Assembly (NCBI RefSeq): GCF_029852145.1
Contig: NC_079978.1
Span: 1,736,001-1,800,000 of the forward strand
Direction: 5' to 3'
DNA from: Microplitis mediator
Lineage: Eukaryota; Arthropoda; Insecta; Hymenoptera; Braconidae
Length of the DNA stretch: 64,000 bases
The translations under genes were made by a program, and so were the position numbers. Below the pieces are notes generated by a model. It had not been told where the DNA came from. It saw only the letters and a list, made by a program, of their open reading frames with translations, and did not search any database. The stretch's first letter is position 1. Each line of letters starts with the position of its first letter. Below, piece after piece: positions 55,833 to 64,000 of the stretch.

Positions 55833-58028
55833 ATGGCTGAGGGAAAATCACGTCGTGTTGCCCAAACAGAAGATTTATCAAACGTTGAATTTGAAACCAG
55901 CGAAGATGTCGAAGTTATCAACACATTTGACAACATGGGTCTGCGTGATGAATTATTACGTGGAATTTACGCTTACGGTAAGCCATCAATCTGCTATCAA
56001 ACTTTCCAAAAAAAATCTAACCTAAAAAAAAAACATTCGCATTTTTATATTAATTAATTTGAAACCTGACTTATTATTTGTGTGTTTAGGTTTTGAAAAA
56101 CCGTCTGCTATCCAGCAACGTTCCATAAAACCCATAATGAAAGGCCGGGATGTGATAGCACAAGCACAGTCCGGTACTGGTAAAACAGCAACTTTCTCCA
56201 TTTCCATTCTCCAGTCTCTGGACACTCAAATCCGCGAAACTCAAGTGCTAGTTCTTTCGCCAACTCGGGAGTTGGCCGTTCAAATTCAGAAAGTTATTCT
56301 GGCCTTAGGAGACTTCATGAATGTCCAGTGTCATGCCTGCATCGGTGGCACCAATCTCGGCGAGGACATCAGGAAACTGGATTATGGACAGCACGTGGTG
56401 TCTGGTACTCCTGGACGTGTCTTTGGTAAATATTTTAAATTTATTTATCTTTTAAACATTTAAATTGTTACTAAATATATTTTTTATTCAGACATGATCA
56501 AGAGACGAGTGCTGAGAACCAGAGCCATTAAGATGCTGGTACTTGATGAGTCCGACGAAATGTTAAACAAGGGATTCAAAGAACAAATTTATGATGTCTA
56601 TCGTTATCTACCACCAGCGACACAAGTCGTACTGGTATCTGCTACATTACCACACGAAATTCTTGAAATGACTTCTAAATTTATGACCGACCCTATTCGG
56701 ATTCTTGTCAAACGGTAAATTAACTCGGACAATTTATTTATTTACTAAAAAAAAAATAATAGTTTTATTTTATGTACCAACTAATGAACAAATTAATTTT
56801 TCAGTGATGAGTTGACACTCGAAGGCATAAAGCAATTTTTCGTAGCAGTAGAACGTGAAGAGTGGAAATTTGATACTCTTTGCGATTTATACGACACTTT
56901 GACCATCACCCAGGCTGTTATCTTTTGCAATACTAAACGTAAGGTCGACTGGCTTACGGAGAAAATGCGCGAGGCTAATTTTACAGTCTGTTCAATGCAT
57001 GGAGACATGCCGCAGAAAGAACGTGATAACATTATGAAGGAGTTCAGATCCGGACAAAGGTATAATTTAGCAGACAATTAAATTTTAAAAATTAAAGTCG
57101 ATTTAGTATTTTATGTCAGAGCTGATTTAACGCTAACTCAACACAGACATTTTATTTAAAATTTATTATTTTTAGTAACTATGTCCTTATTTAATTCAAA
57201 ATAACATTAATTTATATATAAAATAAAGGTTGGTAAATTTTGGAGCCAAATGTCCCACCAGCTAATGCGGTAACCAAGATATTTAAAAAAATTTTTCAAT
57301 GTCATCGAAGTAATAGAACTTTTAAAATTTTCTAAATCGACTTTAATTTCTAGTTATTAATTTTTAAGAAGACTCAAAAATTTTTAGATCATATTCTTTT
57401 TTACACGTAAGCTAATATTCGATCAGGGAATTAGTACTCAATTACTCCAAGTATTTGTATATCTATATTGAGTAAATATATGAATGATCGAGTACTAGTT
57501 CTCTGCTTGGGCACTAGTTCCCTTATCGGGTACTAGTTTCCTGATCGAGTACTAGTTTCCTGATCGAGTACTAGTTCTCTGATCGAGTACTAGTTCTCTG
57601 ATCGAGTACTAGTTTCCTGATCGAGTACTAATTTCCTGATCGAGTACTAGTTCTCTGATCGGGTACTAGTTTCCTAATTGGGTACTGAGTCTCTTACTTT
57701 ACTACTGTAATAAATAAAAATATATTTAAGTAGCATAAAAATAAAAAATATAATAATTATTATTAAATTTTTCAGCCGTGTTTTGATTACTACAGACGTC
57801 TGGGCACGTGGTATTGATGTCCAACAAGTATCTCTAGTTATAAACTACGATTTACCAAACAACCGTGAGTTGTACATCCACCGAATAGGTAGATCAGGAC
57901 GATTCGGACGTAAGGGTGTTTCCATAAACTTCGTTAAGACTGACGACATCCGTATTCTCCGTGATATTGAGCAATATTACTCAACGCAAATCGACGAGAT
58001 GCCCATGAACGTTGCTGACTTGATTTAA
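55833..58028 (+). CDS. eIF4A3: eIF4A-III, DEAD-box RNA helicase of the exon junction complex
   Basis: ATP-dependent RNA clamp at the core of the exon junction complex, acting in the nucleus and in nonsense-mediated decay. Exons 55833-55977, 56090-56425, 56492-56714, 56805-57059, 57776-58028 sum to 1212 nt and 403 residues, close to the 411 of the human protein. The Q motif is GFEKPSAIQQRSI, motif I AQSGTGKT, Ia SPTRELA, Ib TPGR, III SAT, IV VIFCNT, V TTDVWARGID and VI HRIGRSGRFG. The end (DIEQYYSTQIDEMPMNVADL) is diagnostic for eIF4A-III over eIF4A-I. Motif II reads DESD where the family has DEAD; the codons are GAT GAG TCC GAC at about 56545. The last intron contains a MITE with an expanded 19-bp repeat. 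Confidence 0.95.
57090..57348. repeat. TIR element in eIF4A-III intron 4
   Basis: A 17-bp inverted pair AATTAAAGTCGATTTAG (57090-57106) and CTAAATCGACTTTAATT (57332-57348) bounds an AT-rich 260-bp insert that includes CACCAGCTAATGCGG. Class unknown. Confidence 0.5.
57405..57705. repeat. MITE with expanded 19-bp minisatellite
   Basis: The left end carries one unit of the AGTACCCGAT family (ATTCGATCAGGGAATTAGTA). The right side has about twelve tandem 19-bp units of CTGATCGAGTACTAGTTTC (about 57484-57695), ending GGGTACTGAGTCTCTTAC. Related elements at 37195 and 40739 have only one or two such units per end. Confidence 0.8.
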
Positions 58029-59138
58029 ACAATCCACCGCTACTATAATAAATAGTAACAAATAAATTATTATTATTTTTTTTGTAAGTTTAAATTAAAT
58101 AACCAACCCAAGCTGTATTTACGGTGCACGGATAATCAAATATTTAATTTAAAATCCAATGTATTCAAATCTATTCCGTAAATTATCATTTTAAATAAAA
58201 TGTTTATAATATAGACTAAGTATTGTAAGCTAAGACTAATAAATAATAAAATACCAAGTAAAAAAATAAGTGTGTCAGTAGACAGACGTTTTTATTGTTG
58301 ATGTTATCAGCGATAAATTTATAAAATAAATAAATAAATAAAAGTAACGAGACTGGGTGTGGGTAAGGTGTTTATGCGAATGGTTTGACACGAGAGTAAA
58401 CATCGGAGATGACGCGCAAGCGTTTTGGTACAGGAAAATTAATCTGCTCGGTCAGTATCAGAGCCCCGCGTGTGCAGTAAAAGAGAGAGAGTTTTAAGAA
58501 ATCAATAACAACCCCAACTCCAATGCTATTCTGTGTCTATGTACTCTATGTATTGCTCACGAGTGTACATATAATAGAGCAAATTGTTATATTTACTGCA
58601 CCGCAGAACGTCAACTATCGACTTTGGATTCTTCATTAATTGTTTTATAAAACTTTGTATACAAGTGTCTGTAAATATACTTCAATGGTATTCAATATAT
58701 ATATATATTATATTATAAATATATGTACTATATTATATTAATAATAATAATAATAAGTATTAACGGCATTCAATAACAACAACAAAGCTCAATGTGTTTT
58801 AAATATAAATGTTAAACTTAACATTTAAAATAACACCAGTTAATAATAAAAGTCAAATGTTTTTAACGATAAAAATACTGATCGTGACGTCTAAAGCATC
58901 CGGTGTAAACAAAAGATGAAATTAATTTATTGTTACACTGTTGTTATTAAAATAATGAGGAGACATATAAATTATTGGAGTAACTCGATATCACACAAGA
59001 ATATTGCCTGGGGTAATTTAAATTTTGTAAAGTAAATAATCTAGGTAATTTATAATTAAAAAATTTAAAAGTGTAAGATAAATTATTTTGTCAATAAATT
59101 TGTTGTATTGGTGATTTTGTTATTAAATATTTATAAAT
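58029..59138. other. Intergenic between eIF4A-III and FRMD8
   Basis: 3'UTR of eIF4A-III followed by a somewhat GC-richer block near 58340-58520 and then TATATA and AATAATAAT microsatellites. I see no coding frame. The block near 58400 may belong to the FRMD8 promoter or a 5' exon. Confidence 0.4.
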
Positions 59139-62100
59139 ATGGATCAACAAGAAGACTGTGCGATGAGAAGGCAACAGCCTGTTCGTCGTTTTCAAAATGG
59201 GTATAAAAAAGATTGTTATGTGTTGCCTCGTAAGTAATTTTTTTTTTTTTTTAGTTCTAGTTTTAATTATCGTAGTTGATGTATGACTCGCTCATGTTTT
59301 ATTCCATTAGATAATTGTTTTGTTGGGATAAAAAATTAGTGACATATATATTTGTTAATGGTGTTGATAGTGAGAGTTTTTAAAATGAAATTAACTCGTT
59401 ATTTATTTACAGAATTGCAACCTTCTAAATTAGAACCAGTAAATCATCAACATATAGCGCAAAAAAAAATTCGTATTGCTGTCTATTTAATGTCAGGTGT
59501 ATTGCTGACGATGGAAGTCGAGAGAAATTTATCAGCTCAACATATTTTATCGATAGTTCAAACCGAAGCTGAACTGGGACTATCACGAGTGCCCTCGGCG
59601 ACAAATAGCCAGCCTGTGTTCGCGATGTGGATGTGCTCGTCGGAACTGGAGCTCCAGCTGAGACCGAATCACCGACCTATCGAGCTCGCTGCCAGGTGGA
59701 ATAAATTAGTTGGTAAATATGGGTCGAGGAGAGGCCGCTCCGAGGAGGAGCCGCTTCTCTACGTCAGGAGAAACGTTTTTCTGTCCAAAAAAGACGAAGA
59801 GCAAATAAAGGAACCGAAGGTTGTGGAGCTGCTGTATGCAGAAGCGAGGCACAATGTTCTGGAAGGTACGAGCTCGAGTCTGATTTATTAATTGATTAGT
59901 TAATGAATAAATCAGCGGCCTTATTGATTACCAGATTAATTGGTCTTGTTATTTTAGGAAGGTATCCATGCGAAGGACAGGCGAGGTACGCAAGTCTGGG
60001 TGCTCTGCAAGCGAGGATAGAGCTCGGACCTTACAATGCTCAAACGCATACATTAGCGTACTTCAGGAAGCATCGGGCCAAGTTTTTACCACATCATTAT
60101 ACGTCACCTAGTGTATTGTTCGGACTGGGGTTCGGTCTGGGTCTGGTGGGTGGGAAAGGTGCGCCCGAGGCGCGGCTACTCGAACAGTATAAGCGGATAC
60201 CCAACCACTCGGGTACTAACCCAAATTCCCGTAAACTTGTGAGAAAGTACTTGGAGTTTTGTTGGGGGTTACCTAGTTACGGAGCTGCCTTTTTTCACGG
60301 TCAAATTGAACGCCCGGTCCGTGGTCTCGCATCCTGGATCACTAACCGAGATCAACCTGTTCTTATTGCTATCAATACTACGGGAGTTTATATTGTTGAT
60401 GACTCTCAGTGTGTAAGTATTTATATGTAATAGAAGTGTGCAAATAATTCAAACTTGATTAATTTTCAAATTATTTTTAAAATTCAAATAAATGAAAAAT
60501 TTTTTGTTATTGAGTAAATTTAGAAATTTATTAAATTGAACGAAAATTTTTGATATTTGATGCGCGTTCAAATTTAATATGTGAAATTTAAACCAAATAT
60601 TGAAATTGAGTTCACTTCGAAGACGAGTTGCACATCCCTACTATAGAAATTATACATGTCGTTATTAATTAATTAAAATTATTAACTGACATACTTTTTT
60701 GTACAGAGTTTATTACTGGGTTTAAAATACTCAGAATTAAGTTGGGAAATGGCTAAACCGTCGGATGAAAATAATCCAGATTGTCTGCCTTGTTTATTTC
60801 TTCAATTTCCTGTGAGGGAAAACGGTACACGGGTTTATAAAATATTACAAGTATTTTCCCGACAAGTAAGAATTAAAAAATGAAATTCAATTATTTTATT
60901 TTATGGTAGCGTTAATTAACTTATTAACGATTATACGTTTAAATATTTTATCACAGGCAATAATGATGGATACTCTGATCTCAGTATTCGCCGAAGACAG
61001 TCGTTTAACAGACGACAGTGTCGACTCTGCCAATCAAAATCGTACAGAAGGCTCTGTGATAACAAACACCGGTAGTTTTACTAATAAACTCAGTAAATTT
61101 ACACTTGCAACGTTTGACGATCAAGGTAATAATTTATTTTTAATTCTCATTGCATTCAAGTATCAAATAAAATCCACTATTTTTGTTGTTATTATTAATG
61201 ATGAATTTACTTAACGATCAGTTATTTTTATGTTTGTTATTCACGGAATTACGGCTTTACTTATCTACTTAATTGACAATTATAAGAAGAATTCGCCGTC
61301 ACTCTTTAACATTATTGATAAATGATATATAAAGTAGTATACATGCATCAACTTTACTGATAAGCTTAGCAAATATTTTCGGGGCGAAACCGTTTCTATA
61401 ATCATAACATTCTTAAGAACGATTATCAGATAATTTTGTTCAAACTTTTCTCTGAAATAAAAGGCCTAAGCGCAAAATAAAGACACAGACCTGATGCTTT
61501 ACTCTACACGGAAAAATTGGAATCCAACTGGTTACTATTCTACATCCGACTCAGTACGATGCTGAAAAAAAATGCTCGGTTGTGGTGCTGCACCACAACC
61601 GAGCATTTTTTTTCAACACCGTAATGAGTCGGGTGCAGAACAGTAACCAGTTGGATTCCAATCTTTCCGTGTATTAACTAGCGAAGTACACCTCAATTTT
61701 TTGATAACTTCCATTTGTTTATGAGAAAAAATTGGACAAATTTCCCATTTACTGAACAAAACGCGTCCTAAGGGGATACGCTACCGGACCTCTTTCTCAC
61801 ATTCAGAAAAATAAACGGGACTATCTTTGTTGCACTAGTTGAGTAAATGAGAACTTAAAACAATTTTTCTCAGAGACAAATTAGAATTTTTGAAAATACG
61901 AAATTTCTAGCGCTCTAGTAAGGTTTTAAAAAACGCTAAAGATTCTCTATTTTAGGTTTCTAGTGTTTGTGCGAAAATTAAATTGAATTGAAAATCGGTT
62001 ACCGTTACCCCTTAAGACTTAGATTTTATTCTATTAATGTATGGTATCGCAGTGCGTATATAGAATTGATATCTACATGTACTCAATCTTGCGAAGTGTA

Positions 62101-62252
62101 GAATTTAAAAAATTTTTTGTCAATGGAGTAGATCAGGAAAGCCGTAATTCCTTTAATGACAAATTATTATTATTATTTTTATTGATAATAACTAATGGAA
62201 TATAATTATAGGTCGTTGCATTGGACAAATGGGTTCGTGGTCTTTTCAATGA
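59139..62252 (+). CDS. Frmd8 (bili): FERM domain-containing protein 8 (Bili-like)
   Basis: Exons 59139-59229, 59413-59865, 59958-60412, 60707-60865, 60957-61125, 62212-62252 sum to 1368 nt and 455 residues, near the size of human FRMD8 (464). FRMD8 binds iRhoms and stabilises the iRhom/ADAM17 sheddase at the cell surface; the Drosophila homologue Bili modulates Wnt/LRP6 signalling. The FERM F1 lobe starts with IRIAVYLMSGVLLTMEVE. It is followed by FAMWMCSSELELQLRPNHRP, a family-typical segment, then the F2 helices (YASLGALQARIELGPYN) and an F3/PH-like lobe (RDQPVLIAINTTGVYIVDDS). The last exon is short (GRCIGQMGSWSFQ). Intron 3 holds a degenerate hAT-type MITE and intron 5 a strong palindrome. 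Confidence 0.85.
60429..60646. repeat. Degenerate hAT-type MITE in FRMD8 intron 3
   Basis: TAGAAGTGTGCAAATAATTC at the left and GACGAGTTGCACATCCCTA at the right match the decayed termini of the TAGGGGTGTGCGAAT family at 15023 and 17802. Confidence 0.55.
61503..61676. repeat. Near-perfect 170-bp palindrome in FRMD8 intron 5
   Basis: ACACGGAAAAATTGGAATCC, AACTGGTTACT and CCGACTCAGTACG on the left pair with GTAATGAGTCGGGTGC, AGTAACCAGTTGGATTCCAA and TTTCCGTGT on the right. At the centre AATGCTCGGTTGTGGTGCTG pairs with CACCACAACCGAGCATT. The loop is a few bases. Class unknown. Confidence 0.8.
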
Positions 62253-62489
62253 TATTACACCCTTATTTCTCGTGCACACGTGTTCATGACCAAAATTAAG
62301 TATAGAATAATCGTGATATTGATAAAAAAGACTTTCCGCGAGGATGTATTTTCATCGAAATAAAAAAATTAAAAGAAAAAGAAAAAAAAACCGAGACAAA
62401 TTAAATTGTTAATTCAATAATATTTTGGATAAAAGACAAAAACATACAAAACGAATTATCATCAATTATATTACTACTTACCATTATTA

Positions 62490-63988
62490 TTATTGTTCTG
62501 AAAGAGAAGCAAGTCGTGGATGTGCTTTAAGTTTGTTGACCATTGATTGATATCGGGCTGATGACAAATTAACGTGTCGTTTTAATCTCACATCCAGTGT
62601 GTGCATTTCAAAATTAGCTAAAGTTGCGTCCGCAATAAGTCTCTCTTCTTCCTCTTTCGATAAATCATCTGCCTGTTGAATTTAAAAAAAATTAACTTAT
62701 TTGTTAATTAGCTAAGTGCGAAAGAGGAACAGCAAAAAATCAGTTTGTTTAAAAGTTCAATATTTTAATTTAAAATAAAAAAAACAGAGTAAAAGAGCGA
62801 GATTAAATGGATTACTTGAGCTAATTGACTTTGTAATTCTTCAAAGTTTTGTCGGATTACTTGGAATTTACGGCAAATACTATTAGCACGGTTCACTAGA
62901 GTTTCTTTAAAATCATTGAGGCACTCTTGTTGTACTTGAACCGTTTGATTCTTAGTTAACTTGTCAGGATTACCGAGACGTGCTAAATACGGTTGCAAAT
63001 AATCTATCTCCTCTTCAACTTGACGTTCAGATTCCTTGCGCACCATTTCTTCCTACAAGTTGTTCAAGTATTTAATTAAATCGACTTATTTAATTAATTA
63101 ATTTTTTAATTTTAATAATCAGGGTACAGGTACCGTTTTTGGTCACTTTAGAACCAGTTTTGGACACTTGAAAAATTAAAATAAAAAAATTAATTTTAAA
63201 AATGTGTTCAGAGATACTTTTATCCCACTAACAAAATGGAAATTTTATTTTGGACTTTTTCATTAATTAAAAAAAAGTATCAAGTGTCGGAAAATGGAGC
63301 AGTGACCAGAAACGGTACTTCTACCCTGTGTACTTTAATTTAAAAAATTACGTGAGCAAACATCGCAGCTTTGGCTTCATCATTTCTATTACGATCAAAC
63401 TCCGAGACCGTTAATTTTGGAATACCGTGTTCACTTTTACGTAATTTTAAAAAATTATGAATCAATCTCTCGGCGTCACGAACATAAACAACCGACTGTT
63501 CTTCTTCTTTCAACTGAGTCTCAAGTAAATTAAATAAATCCAACGACTTCTCCAACGGAGCTAGTGGATCTGGCTGTAATATATTGATATTTTTAATCAT
63601 CAGTAATATGTATAATATTTTTAAATAAATAAATAAAATGAAATGTAAATAAATACGTTGTATCCATAAGTAATCTCTGGTTTAAACACCAGCCGATCCC
63701 CACGGTCTGCTGGTTTTATGAACGTGCGGGTCGCTCTGGTGACATCATCATCTTTGTAGTGATACTTCAACTCTATTTTATTTTCTGATATACAGTATTC
63801 ACGTATCGCTATGTCTTTCGTGGCCGGTTGTTTATTATTTCTGTTTAACTTTTTAGTTATTTTCTATACAAACAAAATTTTTTTTTATTCTTACAAATAT
63901 TTTATGCAATTTTCATTTTTTAGTTACCGAAATCTCACGGTGGTAAGTGTGATTTTTAGTTGATGCTTGTGGTAAAAATTCGACATTC
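62490..63988 (-). CDS. Drc7: Dynein regulatory complex subunit 7 (DRC7), C-terminal part
   Basis: Coiled-coil subunit of the nexin-dynein regulatory complex of motile axonemes (CCDC135; Drosophila lost boys). The window holds the last exons; the gene continues beyond the right edge. Exons from the right: 63988-63928, 63863-63657, 63573-63352, 63052-62816, 62672-62490. Diagnostic stretches are ITYGYN at the end of one exon, PDPLAPLEKSLDLFNLLETQ, then EEEIDYLQPYLARLGNPDKL with LTKNQTVQVQQECLNDFKET. The last exon, ADDLSKEEEERLIADATLAN then EMHTLDVRLKRHVNLSSARY, matches the family's conserved end. The stop is at 62490. The gene is convergent with FRMD8, with only about 240 bp between their stops. 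Sperm motility is the expected role in insects. Confidence 0.88.
63123..63327. mobile_element. TIR element, family GGTAGAGGTACC, copy 2, in DRC7 intron
   Basis: CAGGGTACAGGTACCGTTTT, TGGTCACT and TTTTGGACACTTG at the left; AAGTGTCGGAAAATGGAGCA, AGTGACCAGAAACGGTACTT and CTACCCTG at the right. It has the same block order as the copy at 31925. Confidence 0.7.
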
Positions 63989-64000
63989 CTGGAAAAAAAA

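Noticed and set aside
57484..57695. CRISPR-like direct repeats
   Set aside because: The 19-bp units are contiguous without spacers, in an insect gene intron; this is a minisatellite derived from a MITE end.
1..64000. tRNA, rRNA and snRNA genes
   Set aside because: I scanned for clover-leaf-like and A/B-box patterns by eye and saw none convincing; a covariance-model scan would settle it.

Overview
The window is a stretch of insect nuclear genome. It is very AT-rich, its genes are split by short GT-AG introns, and its intergenic and intronic DNA is full of short non-autonomous transposons. The gene content fits a holometabolous insect. The compact AT-rich, MITE-dense style would suit a parasitoid hymenopteran, but nothing here proves the order. 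I rebuilt most genes by joining exons at splice sites until the frame stayed open. For every fully exon-resolved gene the summed exon length is an exact multiple of three, which is the main support for those models.

Layout. 575-9397 (+) encodes the cytoplasmic dynein 1 intermediate chain, with three in-frame phase-1 cassette exons and a 1.3-kb near-perfect palindrome in its long intron. 11350-17451 (+) encodes a 620-residue winged-helix plus nucleoside-phosphorylase-like protein. 19540-30089 (-) is a tandem cluster of three SLC17-type anion/phosphate cotransporters and the relic of a fourth. 33409-35557 (+) is a flavin-containing monooxygenase. 36779-38191 (+) is a Tctex-type dynein light chain (DYNLT2B). 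39778-41186 (+) is an unrecognised four-pass membrane protein. 41247-42678 (-) is a CCDC96/CCDC113-type axonemal coiled coil. 43094-44248 (-) is a phytanoyl-CoA dioxygenase family enzyme. 44803-46304 (-) is a probable MAD2L1-binding protein (p31comet). 50929-53989 (+) is an unusual fusion of a degenerate kinesin-like motor, a coiled coil, Ser/Pro repeats and C-terminal zinc fingers. 55833-58028 (+) is eIF4A-III. 59139-62252 (+) is FRMD8/Bili. 62490-63988 (-) is the C-terminal part of DRC7, cut by the window edge.

The genes do not form one pathway. Three are ciliary or flagellar (DYNLT2B, CCDC96-like, DRC7), and two concern spindle or motor function (dynein intermediate chain, p31comet-like). 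The region's character comes from its mobile elements: 8-bp-TSD hAT-type elements (three in tandem), a TA-flanked family with termini CACTGTAAAAAAT, a family with 8-9-bp TSDs, a TTAA-flanked piggyBac-type element, a family with 19-bp subterminal repeats expanded into a minisatellite, and several foldback elements.

The most novel candidate is the kinesin-like zinc-finger gene. It lies directly downstream of a satellite-like array with a dimeric (141 + 172 bp) higher-order period. Second is the phosphorylase-like gene, whose catalytic domain resembles those of NLR-type immune proteins.
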